A DNA stretch of 64,000 nucleotides, taken from positions 356,973-420,972 of the forward strand of contig JAJEKV010000190.1 in the NCBI GenBank assembly GCA_021234155.1. Reading direction: 5' to 3'. The notes under the pieces are model-generated. The model saw only the letters and a list, made by a program, of their open reading frames with translations. It was not told where the DNA came from and made no database searches. Below, piece after piece: positions 48,502 to 60,148 of the stretch (within the stretch, counting starts at the first letter, position 1; each line of letters opens with the position of its first letter). The DNA comes from Isoetes taiwanensis. Lineage: Eukaryota; Streptophyta; Lycopodiopsida; Isoetales; Isoetaceae. The position numbers and the translations under genes are program-made.

Positions 48502-50519
48502 GCTTCACCAAAGATGTTGGTCAATGAAAGTCAAACATGTAACAAAGGTCATGTAAAGGCTCAAGCATGCCAAGGAGGCTCAAATATGCCACCTAGGCTC
48601 CAACATGCCAAGGTGGCTCAAACATGCCACGTAAGCTCCAACATGCCACCTATGATTCACCACATGCTTCACCACATGATTCACCAAATACACCACATGA
48701 TTCACCACATGAACCATTTGCATCACCAAACATGTTGGTCAATGAAAGTCAAACATGTAACAAAGGTCATGTAAAGGCTCAAGCATGCCAAGGTGGCTCA
48801 AATATGCCACCTAGGCTCCAACATGCCAAGGTGGCTCAAACATGCCACGTAAGCTCCAACATGCCACCTATGATTCACCACATGCTTCACCACATGATTC
48901 ACCAAATGCACCACATGATTCACCACATGTACCATTTGCATCACCAAACATGTTGGTCAATGAAAGTCAAACATGTAACAAAGGTCATGTAAAGGCTCAA
49001 GCATGCCAAGGTGGCTCAAATATGCCACCTAGGCTCCAACATGCCAAGGTGGCTCAAACATGCCACGTAAGCTCCAACATGCCACCTATGATTCACCACA
49101 TGCTTCACCACATGATTCACCAAATGCACCACATGATTCACCACATGCACCATTTGCATCACCAAACATGTTGGTCAATGCAAGTCAAACATGTAACAAA
49201 AGGTCATGTAAAGGCTCAAGCATGCCAAGGTGGCTCAAATATGCCACCTAGGCTCCAACATGCCAAGGTGGCTCAAACATGCCACGTAAGCTCCAACATG
49301 CCACCTATGATTCACCACATGCTTCACCACATGATTCACCAAATGCACCACATGATTCACCACATGCACCATTTGCATCACCAAACATGTTGGTCAATGA
49401 AAGTCAAACATGTAACAAAGGTCATGTAAAGGCTCAAGCATGCCAAGGTGGCTCAAATATGCCACCTAGGCTCCAACATGCCAAGGTGGCTCAAACATGC
49501 CACGTAAGCTCCAACATGCCACCTATGATTCACCACATGCTTCACCACATGATTCACCAAATGCACCACATGATTCACCACATGCACCATTTGCATCACC
49601 AAACATGTTGGTCAATGAAAGTCAAACATGTAACAAAGGTCATGTAAAGGCTCAAGCATGCCAAGGTGGCTCAAATATGCCACCTAGGCTCCAACATGCC
49701 AAGGTGGCTCAAACATGCCACGTAAGCTCCAACATGCCACCTATGATTCACCACATGCTTCACCACATGATTCACCAAATGCACCACATGATTCACCACA
49801 TGCACCATTTGCATCACCAAACATGTTGGTCAATGCAAGTCAAACATGTAACAAAGGTCATGTAAAGGCTCAAGCATGCCAAGGTGGCTCAAATATGCCA
49901 CCTAGGGCTCCAACATGCCAAGGTGGCTCAAACATGCCACGTAAGCTCCAACATGCCACCTATGATTCACCACATGCTTCACCACATGATTCACCAAATG
50001 CACCACATGATTCACCACATGCACCATTTGCATCACCAAACATGTTGGTCAATGAAAGTCAAACATGTAACAAAGGTCATGTAAAGGCTCAAACATGCCA
50101 AGGTGGCTCAAATATGCCACCTAGGCTCCAACAAATGCCAAGGTGGCTCAAACATGCCACGAAGCTCCAACATGCCACCTATGATTCACCACATGCTTCA
50201 CCACATGATTCACCAAATGCACCACATGATTCACCACATGCGCATTTGCATCACCAAACATGTTGGTCAATGAAAGTCAAACATGTAACAAAGGTCATGT
50301 AAAGGCTCACATGCCAAGGTGGCTCAAATATGCCACCTAGGCTCCAACATGCCAAGGTGGCTCAAACATGCCACCTAGGCTCCAACATGCCACGTAAAGC
50401 TCCAACATGCCACCTATGATTCACCACATGATTCACCACATGGTTCACCAAATGCACCACATGATTCACCACATGCACCATTTGCATCACCACATCTATC
50501 ACACATGTATCACCACATT
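48502..50519. repeat. 218-bp satellite, about nine copies
   Basis: The marker TCAAACATGTAACAAA recurs about every 218-220 bp from 48530 to 50277. Units are nearly identical apart from single substitutions and 1-2 nt indels; the last units carry small deletions and an extra sub-repeat. Each unit contains two families of sub-repeats: a GCTCAAACATGCCA/GCTCCAACATGCCA series and a CACCACATGNTT series. Open frames of up to 195 codons run through the array, but since 218 is not a multiple of three the frame changes with each unit. They give His/Met/Pro-rich readings in different frames, so I treat them as by-products of the repeat. Confidence 0.95.
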
Positions 50520-50524
50520 GTCAT

Positions 50525-51945
50525 GAATCTTTGAATACATCAATTTCTTTTCTGGAGATTTGAACTCCACCGTAGTGTTGCTCCGGTCACGAAAAAGTCT
50601 ATTGTATACAATAGTATACAACAAATGTACATTAGAGTGTCAATGAAAGAATAGGTTACAAGAATAACCTCTTTGGTTACAATAATACAAACATGTGATT
50701 ACAAGTAAAGATCTATTGATCCGTCAACCTCGACTTCATTACTAGAGCAACCCGTGCTTCACAACATCAATCATCATTCTCATACCAAGTCCAACAAATC
50801 GCCACTAGAAATTGGTACACCACCGCAACAAACATATCAGGGCCTCACATTGGATGAGTAATACCTTCAAATTTACAAACTCACCTTGCATTGGGATAGT
50901 ATGTCCAAGTCTCGCATTGTCAGCGCCCACAACTTTCTTTTACAAAGACACATATAGCAGGACCACACGACCCGGCAATCGACCGAAGTGGGGGAACTTG
51001 TAATTTTCTTGTGGCGCTACTTTATGGTGCTTGGGAATTTTGTGTTTGCATCCTCAACAAAACTCATGACAGTTCTCGAGCCCTTTTGTACATTTCTAGG
51101 TCAGCTCAAAATGGTACACACCGGCCGACATTTAACCTCCGACCTCCAAGACCTACAATGACATACACCGTCAGTCTTCGATAACATCTTGGCGTAATGG
51201 TACATTCGAAATTGCAAGTTCGGGGTTCAACAGTTTGTCCTTTGAAGCAAGCTCGCTTCGACGGTAATAATGTAAATGGAGCGGATCCATGAAATGGAAC
51301 CTCTGCTCCATGTCATGCTTGATGCGTAATTGGTGCATACACCCGCAAAGTCCAAGGTCCGGTAAAACAAGATGATTTAAGAAACAACAGAAGACTTCAA
51401 ATCTGAGTTGTTTACATTAAATTACTAACCTCATGAAGAAATGGACTATCCTGTCACTGAACCAATCCCGCCTCTTGATCAAGCACAAGAGGCTCCTGCT
51501 GTCCTTTAAACACTTCAAGTGGCAAGTGTTCTGGTCGGATGTGAGCTCTTAACACTGCAGTCCTCGTGCTGGTGGTGTAAGTTTACATTCAGCAAATGGA
51601 AGATCATTGAAAACCTTGAGGAACATTGAAATAGCCAAGAAATGAACAATTGAAGTAAAACTTTGTTTATATTAAAAAGTCAAGAGAGGTTACATCATAT
51701 ACACAATAATACTATTTCTAGGCTTTAGTTCTATGTTTTTTCATCATATTAATACAAATTTGACTCTCGATGTCAAACATATTGACATTTTGTTGCTTTT
51801 CGACATAACTTTGCACATTCCCCCCCTTTGAAGAACCCCTAAAGCCAAACCTTTAGATCATTCATGAGGAAATTGCCATCTACTCCGCTGCTGGGCTCCA
51901 AATTGCTTGGACAGATCATGGTGTTTTGGCGATTGAGGTACCCTT
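50525..51945. other. Intergenic DNA, no supportable gene
   Basis: No recognisable domain or long repeat. This could contain the 3' part of the minus-strand gene model to its right. Confidence 0.4.
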
Positions 51946-51951
51946 TGTATC

Positions 51952-54265
51952 TCACACATCAATGAGAAGCACGTTCTCTTTTGTGAAACCCGAAATTAAA
52001 TACGTGAGACCTTTTTCGTGTGCTTCAAAAAAATTGGCTTTTTTGTTAAATAAATTTGTGTTGGTACATTGATCCCGACTCCATATGAACTTGAATTTGT
52101 CCTTGTGTTTCATCAATGCTCCCTTAACTATGACTCTCAAGTTTTGAGCACAAGCAGGCCGGACCAAAGTGCTATATGAAAATTCGATTTGCACCAATCT
52201 ATGAACTCGGCCCGTACAGGGTCTAGTTACTACCCACTTGGTTCTCAAAGTGTGATCAACTTAACATCATCTTCTTTGGCAAAGGGTATGGACTCACTCT
52301 TGTCATAGCTTCTACCCGAACTCCATTGTAGTAAAAACAAGCGGATTGGGCTTAACCTTATAGTCTTCCATGGAATGAGTTGGTGCAGGGCTGGAAACTT
52401 CGCTTGAAGATTTCTTGGTGCGGGGTCGAAACTTACCTTGACATCTCTTCGTCGCGGGGCTGGAAACCACCTTGAGAATGTCTTGGAGGTGTCTTTGCTT
52501 GGAATTCTGCTCTTGCTTTTTCTCCAGACACTTCCAAATGCAAAAATTTAACAGATTCGGTAACTATATGGGTCAAATTAAAAGAAGACAGCACAAAAAG
52601 GTTGGAAGTTACCTTGTGACTTACATTCACCAAACGATTTGTTCGAGATCATAACCTGATGCATCCGCCGATTTGGCGATTGGTGTGGAGCATGACTTAA
52701 TGCATCTGATCCGATTGTTGTCCGCTTGGAGCACCTCTTTGGAGCTTGACTTGATGCACCTACCCGATTTGTTGACATCTACCGATTTGTCCGACTTCCC
52801 GTGAAACTTCGATGCATCTTCCGATTTGCCCGAAGTTTCTATCTGTCTAATGCTTTCGAAGGGGTGTGAGTGCCTTGTCCCCTAATCGACCACATTGTAC
52901 CTCTATATCTACAAAGTAGGGATGAAGAAGTAAGCTACATATCCCAATTGCATCAAACAAGACTTGGTTACCTTTGAGGGTAGAAAATAATTCCCTTTTT
53001 GGTGTGCTAGATGGACTCACATAGTCATTGCCACCAAAGATGAACATGATTAGACCTGAATTAGTAAATCCAAGCACCATGCTCTACAAACCCGAATTAA
53101 ATCACAATTGATTGTAACTATGCTTTGGTTTTTTAACTAAGCTCCAAACTTTTTACTCTCTTTATGATGTTCTGTTTTTATATATCTAAAGTGTCCCCTA
53201 AAATGAGCCGCGAAGCGATCTCATCCTGTGGGGCACTTTAGATACACAAAACAGGAGAAGCAAAAGAGACTAAGCCAGCCAGGATCTTGTTTTATGTCGG
53301 GCTTACTCCCTTTTCGAGTTTCCTGCTTGATGTATCTAATTCGCCACCTGAGTGAGCGATGTCATCCTAGGGGCAAATTAGATACATCAAACGAAAAAAG
53401 GAGACTAAGCTGCTTACTCTCTTTTCGAAGTTTCTGCTTGATGTATCTAATTAAGCCACCTAAAATGAGTGAGCGACCTCATCCTAGGGGCAAATTAGAC
53501 ACATCAAATAGGACAAACGAAAAGAGACTAAGCTGAGTGAAAGATTAGGAAGTCCACTAATCCTAATTGGCATCCGTCCCCTTACATCAGGCCCTTAGCA
53601 TGTAAACTAAGCTACCTATAAGTGCTCACACCGTAAGTGCCTCAAAGAGCTTGAAGTTGCTTTTGATCCTCCCTACTCACACCTAAGGCTTGTACCCATG
53701 CGTAGAAAATTCATGACAACAATTCTCAATGCAACAAAGGATTACAAATCCCGCAAAGTGAACATAAATTTGTCAATGAGAATACAATTATACTAAGCAC
53801 TTCAGAATTTTGTTATGAAGTACCTCAAGAGGCTGAGCAGACATGGAAGATGGTATTGGTGACTGCATTCAGCAATCAAAGTTGATAGTGGTTTCCCCAT
53901 CCACTGGAGGATCTTGCTACAGAATGGACAACCACTACCATAATCTTCAGCCTTATCAAGGTCTGGAAGTAGTGGGTCCAAGACAAATAAAGGAAGACGG
54001 TCCTTGCAAGACAGATTCCTCTCTAACCTTGGTTCCAAAGACTTTCAATGTTTGTTGTATGCGCTTCCCTGGCTGACAGCAGATTAAGCTCCTCGATTTT
54101 TGTCTGCTCAAGTTCTGTTAATAGTTCCTTCAGCTCAGCCTCTGTATCTTGGCATATAGCCCGAATACCGTCTACACGACTTAGTTTATCCTTAATCATT
54201 CCTTCCCATTTTTAAATCTTTATTCATCTTCTCGATTCGAACTCAAGTTGTCTTTGAACCTTCAT
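51952..54265 (-). CDS. Hypothetical multi-exon gene: coiled coil plus RING-like motif (minus strand)
   Basis: Segments on the minus strand look like consecutive coding pieces. From the ATG at 54265, MKVQRQLEFESRR leads, after frameshifts, into a coiled coil (TEAELKELLTELEQTKIEEL, near 54150-54092) and SAREAHTTNIESLWNQ. After one more indel comes CPFCSK (near 53930) and ECSHQYHLPC (53870-53841): C-x2-C-x17-C-x-H-x2-H-x2-C, a RING-H2-like N-terminal half. That exon stops at a CTTGAG|GTAC donor (53824). Further pieces with plausible borders are 53055-52972 (28 codons, FGGNDYVSPSSTPKREL), 52908-52656 (Ser/Lys-rich) and 52530-52437 (CAAG|GTAAGT donor), though the last may simply read through. An 98-codon frame at 52248-51952 may be the C terminus. 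The final C-x2-C pair of a RING is not found. Function unknown; possibly a decayed gene or transposon-borne gene. Confidence 0.4.
53145..53535. repeat. Three tandem long hairpins (~125-bp units)
   Basis: Unit 1 arms are about 53151-53198 and 53228-53275, unit 2 arms 53300-53345 and 53368-53410, and unit 3 arms 53412-53457 and 53487-53533. Each loop is about 25-30 nt and carries ATGAG..GCGA..CTCATCC. Near the loop, unit 1 pairs CTAAAGTG with CACTTTAG, whereas units 2 and 3 pair CTAATT with AATTAG, so both sides of the stem changed together. It lies in a putative intron of the surrounding minus-strand gene model. Confidence 0.8.
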
Positions 54266-54439
54266 TTGTAGCACATGCGTGGGCTTTGATCACAAGTTTG
54301 CAACCTTGCCTTACACCAATCACTTCGATCTTGTAGAGTTGATCCATTCTCCCAAAGTCTGTTTGAATTCAACTGGAAAGTAATCCAAGGTTAGTACCAC
54401 ATGACACAATAGGCACCACTTTACACACCACAAATTCCA

Positions 54440-54960
54440 TCATGACAAATCAATAGTCATATTCACCACATGTGGTGTGGCATGTGGCACCACCAAACCG
54501 GTGCCACATGCCACACCACATATGGCACCACAATGCACCCAAGGCACCACATATGGCAATCCATTACTTGGCACCACAAATGGCGCCAAAGACACCACAT
54601 GTGGTGCAAAATGTGGATCCATAGTGGTGCCACATTAGACACCACATGTGGCACCACAATGCATGTAAGGCACCACATCCGGCAGCATCCACCACCCCAT
54701 ATGTGGCGATAGCGTGGTGCAATATTTAGCGCAAAGCTTGGCACCACATATGGCGCGATAATCCACCATTCACAAGTATCACCATATCTAACATCACATA
54801 TGACACTAAGTATAGAAACATATGGAAGCCAATTCACTATTCGGAAAAGGTACCACGCTTTGGTACTATATGTGACACTACATATGCTACAAACTACATT
54901 ATTAACATATAATTGGCACCATATGACCACCCCCGAACACATTTGAGCTACATATTACAT
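54440..54960. repeat. GGCACCACA-rich array with a perfect 22-bp palindrome
   Basis: About 12 matches to GGCACCACA(T/A)(A/G)TGG or its complement, irregularly spaced. Near the left end, 54470-54491 is exactly complementary to 54500-54521 with an 8-nt loop. Many units are themselves palindromic (CCACATATGG, CCACATGTGG). The core is the reverse complement of the 41.2-41.7 kb array. Confidence 0.85.
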
Positions 54961-54964
54961 CGGA

Positions 54965-55730
54965 ACCCAAATTATCCACCACAACTCCTCAAACTAGCAA
55001 AGACAAATTTCCTACACATAACTTACAACACACCCAAATGAAGAAGAAGTGGTGTAAATTGATTGTTCAAGCTTGCTTGCTTAGACCTTGCTGGAAAATA
55101 ATTCCCAATATTAAATTGCATCATATGGTGGTTCCGTAAGAAGAGGGTTGAAAAGTACCTATTTTTTCGCCAGATTTTCCCCTAGATTCTTCTTACGACA
55201 GAGGAGGTTTTGAATTGTGGCTAGTCATTTCAAGAGAGGAAGCATCATCTCAGGCATGTTGCTCGCTTCCTCACTATTTGAAATGCTTGCATTCTTCCTC
55301 TTACGTTGGGACGGAGAGGCTTTGACTCTTTTTCTTAATCGCTGCTTTAAAACTCAACCAGTTTATTTCTTTTTCCTTTTGTGTGAAGGTAATACACAAC
55401 AGACCATAGCATGCCTCCCAGTGCACACTTCCTACCTGTGGATTTTTTTAAAGGCACATATATTCATTATACCTCTCCTTGCTCAGATTCTTCAACCTGC
55501 ATGATGAAACAAAACAATATTCTAAACAACAGAGAATCATGGGCATCCCCGAATCTAGAATGCAACCCACCTGTAAGTGGATTTTCCTAATACTTTCGGC
55601 CCCAAACAGACTCGATTTCTTCTTGTGTGGCGTAATGCTTTTCTTGCCTGTACATTTCCTTGTAGGTGTATCCCGTGGCATTCAAGTCCGGTATGATCAG
55701 AGCCATTTCGTGATCGATCTTCTTGCCAGA
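54965..55730. other. Intergenic DNA, no supportable gene
   Basis: Frames of 77-95 codons overlap on both strands at 55.2-55.77 kb (for example 55217-55504 on the plus strand, hydrophobic N terminus) but no domain is recognisable. Confidence 0.35.
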
Positions 55731-55857
55731 AATCAGAAATGGTCTTGCCAGATTAAGGGAGCGTGATCAGAGTTTTTGAGGGAAAATGAAAATTCAGAAT
55801 CAGAAATGGTCTTGCCGGATTAAGGGAGCGTGATCAGAGTTTTTGAGGGAAAATGAC
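55731..55857. repeat. Tandem duplication (67-bp period)
   Basis: AATCAGAAATGGTCTTGCC through GAGGGAAAATGA occurs twice in a row, nearly identical. Confidence 0.9.
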
Positions 55858-56115
55858 CGTGTACATTGCTGAATAAGTCTGAAAGGACAAAATTTTGAAT
55901 AAGTAATCATGTGTATTTTTGAAAAAATAACTGCCTCTCCCACTACAAATTCGGTAGTTCCCACCACACTTAGCACCCAAAATGTGGTGCTAAAATGCAC
56001 GTTTTTGTTCCACTACAACATGCTTTCACCCCAATTTCTTATGACTATATTTCATACCTAGGATGCTTAGGCTCCATTGCATCAGCCACCACCTACAAGT
56101 AGAAGCACACAGAAG

Positions 56116-56185
56116 ATACAAGTTGGGGGATTTGAACCCCCCATGCAAATCACAGCTCCAAGCAACTTGCCCACCCTAAAGGGCA
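56116..56185 (-). pseudogene. tRNA-like or SINE remnant (minus strand)
   Basis: On the minus strand, GGGGG-TTCAAAT-CCCCC forms a perfect T arm with B-box sequence. No standard anticodon arm or matching acceptor stem is found, so a complete tRNA is not supported. Confidence 0.3.
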
Positions 56186-56189
56186 GGGG

Positions 56190-57091
56190 ACTATTTCCCA
56201 TGCATATTCTAATGCAAACAAACAAATCATGCAGGCTTTTAAGCTATGTTTTTCATAATATCATCCTTAACATTCTTGTTCCATAATGTATCATACCTCT
56301 GTATTTCATTTCTCATCCATCCAATCCACATACTTATGCATTACATTTGAATAACCAGTTCTGTGGTGCAAAAATCAGTAAAGGTCAGCATAAATGAGTC
56401 ATGGATATTCATCTCCTATTATGCTCATCGATACCACAATATTATCTGCCTTGTTACTGCTCATAACATCATCACGAATTGCCCCCATGTGCATATCCTG
56501 TACAATTTATATTTTCATAAAAGACACAACATTTAAGCTTCTTTTCTATTGCCTCCATACCCCAAAAACTCAATTTTTTTTCATGACGAAATCATCAAGC
56601 ACGTTACGTACAAGAAAATCTAAATATCATACTTTACATGCATCCCACCAAAATAATCTGCAACAGAGTTTTATCAAGAGTGCAAGGGTTTCTACATTTG
56701 TACCAAACACATACTGTCACAATAACCTGCTTCAAACCTAATTTATGAATCTACCAATGCGGTGGTTCTCCATAAGCCCAACAATAATGAAGGACCTCCC
56801 CATCCAATGGCTACCCGTCGTATGTGCCCTCTGTTTAACTCGTGTCTAGGGTGGCCAGACTATCGAGTAGAGGACACAGAGGTGTCATTCCATACCATTC
56901 TCTAGGGGTCCCTATATCAGCGGAAGCAAAACATATAAACATAAGCACTAACAATAACATAACGACAATAAACTACTCCATAGGGCATAGATAATCCATC
57001 CATCCATATCACCGAATACAACAATACATCAAATAAAGGCTCCTACCCAGGGCTTAGACTCAAGGGGGAGTTGACTGACGGCTAGGGGCCT
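56190..57091. other. Intergenic DNA flanking the LTR retrotransposon
   Basis: A 115-codon plus-strand frame (56394-56741) has no motif. From about 56760 the sequence resembles retroelement non-coding DNA, but no LTR border can be set. The last five bases before the LTR (GGCCT at 57087-57091) are the candidate target-site duplication; its partner lies beyond the window. Confidence 0.4.
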
Positions 57092-58675
57092 TGTGACGTT
57101 CCAAGTATTTATACGGTATAAGTATAAATATGTTGACACGTCACCAAGGATACATACGCCACATGGGGTATGGGAACCTAGGTGGTTCACTTAAAAGGGA
57201 TTAAATTAGCTATGCTAATTTAATTATTGACAATAATAACCTATAATTAAGGAACTAATATTTAAAAACCATAATTAAGCTAATTATGGTTTGGGAAGGC
57301 GCCACGTGGCCACCCTCGATTGGTTAGCATGATAATGCTAATTGGGGTCAATAGGGTGGATCACCACCCCCATATCAGCCACAACTCACCTTGAGCGTTG
57401 GGCGCCACCCTTGTGACCAGAGTCGAAGCCACCACGAATCTCACACAAGCTAAACACCAAGACCAAGCCGATGGAGATCCCCAATGACAATCGGTCGAGC
57501 GAAATACTGGTGGGTGGCTAGTGTAGTTGTGAATTCTAGGATAGCGGGCACTGCTTGGGTTGTTGGTCTATTCTCTCTCGTGTTTACTCGTAGGAACTAA
57601 CCCTTGATTGTAAAGGTAGGTTCTCTATATATTTTCGATTCTGGTTTTGCTTGTAATGGATGGATTGGTGGTTGTTAGCCTAGTGTTACTCTGGAAATGG
57701 GGAATTAAGGGGGTAGAGACCTCTCGAGGCTATTTATTGTAGTATGCTCCTAGATAGAACCTCAGATATTATCCTGTTAAATGCGGCTGTGCACAAGAGC
57801 CCACCGGGTCATAGATGCTATGGTAAACGCTTAGCACCGGACAAGGAACACAAAGGGTGAAGTGGAGGTGGGGTCTTGCACGAACATAAAAGGCTCCAGG
57901 ACTCCTATAGCGAGCTAGACCCTGATGGCAGTCCACGTGAGGGCCTGTATGGGTCCGACACCCCAGGTGGGAAGGTGTGACCCAGATGGGGCACCTTGCA
58001 CTTTGAGTAGATTTAGGCCAGTAAGTGGAGCACGGATGCGAGGGTCGCCGATGCGCACGTATTCTCTAGCTCGCCCATGGAGCCACCGTGATTCCGGAAG
58101 GGGACGCTTCGACCTGCCCTCATCGGACGGGACTTCATGAACCCCGGAGTAGGCCTCGCCAGGTGATGCCTCGAGCCCGCCTCTCCAGAAGGCTATAGCG
58201 ACGCCATAGCGTGGAATTGACCCATCCGCAAAGTGTGCACGGAGGAGGGGGATGGAGTGGACAACCCTAGCCAATGTTCTATGCCGAACGCCATGTCAAG
58301 ATTACGTCTGGCGATCTCTTGAGGCCTAGCCGTCGACGATCCTCACCGAGTCTCGAACCGGGTAGAACCATGGGTTTGGGGTGTTTTCTTAGGTTTAGAT
58401 GCATATTTCTTGCCGTTGGTATTTGATGGATATGCCACCCTTCGTGGGTGGTTATTTATATGTGATTTATGCTTTGGTGCTAACCCTTGTATTCACGCGG
58501 CGTAGGAGCCCCATTGAAGGCGGGGCGAATGACCCCCTTTCAGTCCTTCTTTCGGGCATCATATTATAGATGGCCCGAATAGACAGGAGGGTTTCGCTCA
58601 TGGCGAGTTGGTCGCCATGGGAGGGAAAGTCCCGTATGTATACGTCCAGAGGGTATATGTTCAGGGAGCGTCACA
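57092..58675 (+). mobile_element. 5' long terminal repeat (LTR) of a retrotransposon
   Basis: Begins TGTGACGTTCC and ends GGGAGCGTCACA, a 7-bp perfect and longer imperfect terminal inverted repeat with the usual TG..CA ends, 1584 bp long. One base after its end lies a perfect initiator-Met primer site, which fixes the right border. The GC-rich open frames inside (for example 57915-58274, minus) are fortuitous. The 3' LTR is outside the window, so length and age cannot be confirmed by comparison. Confidence 0.85.
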
Positions 58676-58676
58676 G

Positions 58677-58694
58677 TGGTATCAGAGCCGTGAT
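58677..58694 (+). promoter_or_regulatory. Primer binding site for tRNA-iMet
   Basis: TGGTATCAGAGCCGTGAT directly follows the LTR after one spacer base. TGGTATCAGAGC is complementary to the 3' end of plant initiator methionine tRNA, the usual primer of Ty1/copia and many Ty3/gypsy elements. Confidence 0.92.
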
Positions 58695-59475
58695 TTCGGT
58701 TACTCGAAATCATAGCACTGACCAAACCCTAACTCGCTAGTTCGGTAGCTAGGAGAGAGAATTAAGCAAGAGTGATTGTTTAAGTCTTTCATGTTTGATT
58801 TAGTGCTAGGTTAAGGTAACAGATCAAATTCTAAGGAAGTCTAGGCCGCTGGAGGACCCAAGTTTCGAGGAGCCATAACTTTTGTAGGTAGCTCTGATGA
58901 AGGCTTAAAATGGCTCCAATGGATCGGGCACCTCTCAAATACCCTAGGGGCACGCCTCCCGAGGCAAAAATCGGACAACAGTCAAAAAAAAAAAAAGGGG
59001 CTGAGGTATCCGAGGGTGTTTCTTTTGAAAATAAAACGCCAGATAAACACGCCGGGCCCCACATACGGTCGCTGGCAGTATTTTATCTGGCGCTTTTAAA
59101 TTTTTTAAAAAAAAAAAATATATTTTTTTTAAAATTTTTAATAAAAAGTCAAAAGTTAAAATTTGAATTTTGAAGTGTCTTTTTCGTGCGTGTTTTCTTT
59201 TGGCCTTTTTCCGCCATAGTCGCGGACCTAAGCTCCACATCCGCCCATAGCCGACCTCGACGCCTTCCTTTTCGACCTCGCCCTACACCCGGTGCCCTCG
59301 ATTACCCCTTCACCCGTCCGCCTTTTGCTTGAGCGCCTCCTTTCTTCTTTCTCCTTTGTTGTCCCTATAAAGTCACGACATGCCGCGGCTTCAAGGCGAC
59401 CAGTAGATCCGAGGAAATCAATATATATCAGTTGTTTGTTTGTCTTAGTAGAGCATCTTCTTTGAGGAAGACCCT
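58695..59475 (+). other. Untranslated leader with A-rich tracts
   Basis: Leader between the primer site and ORF-A. It contains a 14-A run near 58985 and an A/T-rich stretch at 59098-59170 that is unlike the GC-richer flanks. No ORF with a motif is seen. Confidence 0.5.
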
Positions 59476-60148
59476 ATGATAGATACCATTCTTAACCTTT
59501 TTGTCAAGCACTTTGTCGGGCCGACGAGTCCCCTACCCTATCTTCCACTTCAACAAGCGCTTCCTCCTCAAGTTGAATGAAGCCAAGCAGACTACACTCT
59601 TGTGGAGCAATGGGACCGTGCATGGGCCGTGGTTAAGTTTTATCCCTCGCCAGACCAGATGAAGACCACTGTGGAGCTTAGTGGAACGAAGCTCGAGGAT
59701 CATGCATTTGGCCCGACTAGAGGACTTGCACAAATAGCCCGGTCCCCACCGGACCTAAGGATGGATCGTTTTTACTATTTGGGGAGGGGTCGTACTTACC
59801 TACCAGAATACTTTAACCTTCCCACCTTTTCTTGGAATGAAAGCCTCAATAGTTTCATTTTGAAAATGTCCCCCCTCTCTGTTTCAACAAAGCCATCTAG
59901 AATCCATCCAAGAAGATATCTTGCACGGCCAGGCCGGTATTATATTAGATTGCCCCAGCTGCATCAAAGCAAAGCGTTTGGAGAGAGAGGCCAGTGCTGA
60001 AGAACGAGAGCGGCTCCAAAAGGAAGGCTAAGACTCCCATGGCCAAACAAAGTGAGCACGAGCAAGAGGAGCGTGGCACTTTTGATGATAGGCAACAGGG
60101 ACCTAGGTGCGGCTCGGGCCGTTGAATCCCGCACAAACCACCCGTTGA
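59476..60148 (+). CDS. Retroelement pre-gag ORF-A (unidentified, frameshifted)
   Basis: I start it at the ATG at 59476 (MIDTILNLFVKHFVGP). One TGA (59578-59580) interrupts the frame, which otherwise runs on through VEQWDRAWAVVKFYPSPDQ and RMDRFYYLGRGRTYLPEY to about 59905. It then shifts to EDILHGQAGIILDCPSC and a basic/acidic helix (KAKRLEREASAEERERLQKE), and after another shift to a Lys-rich segment (AKTPMAKQSEHEQEERG). The product would have a mixed N-terminal domain of about 150 residues and a charged tail leading toward the histone-like domain. No known family recognised. It may be one protein with the H3-like part, because that part lacks its own start codon. Confidence 0.5.

Noticed and set aside
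48502-50519. CRISPR array or a large His/Met-rich repeat protein
   Set aside because: Units are contiguous 218-bp satellite copies without unique spacers. Because 218 is not divisible by three, the open frames change with every unit.
54463-54942. 159-codon minus-strand frame through the GGCACCACA array
   Set aside because: Cys/Trp/Val-rich reading produced by a simple repeat; overlapping frames are open on the other strand.
57915-58274. 119-codon minus-strand frame within the LTR
   Set aside because: Lies in the GC-rich part of a well-bounded LTR, overlaps a plus-strand frame and has no motif.
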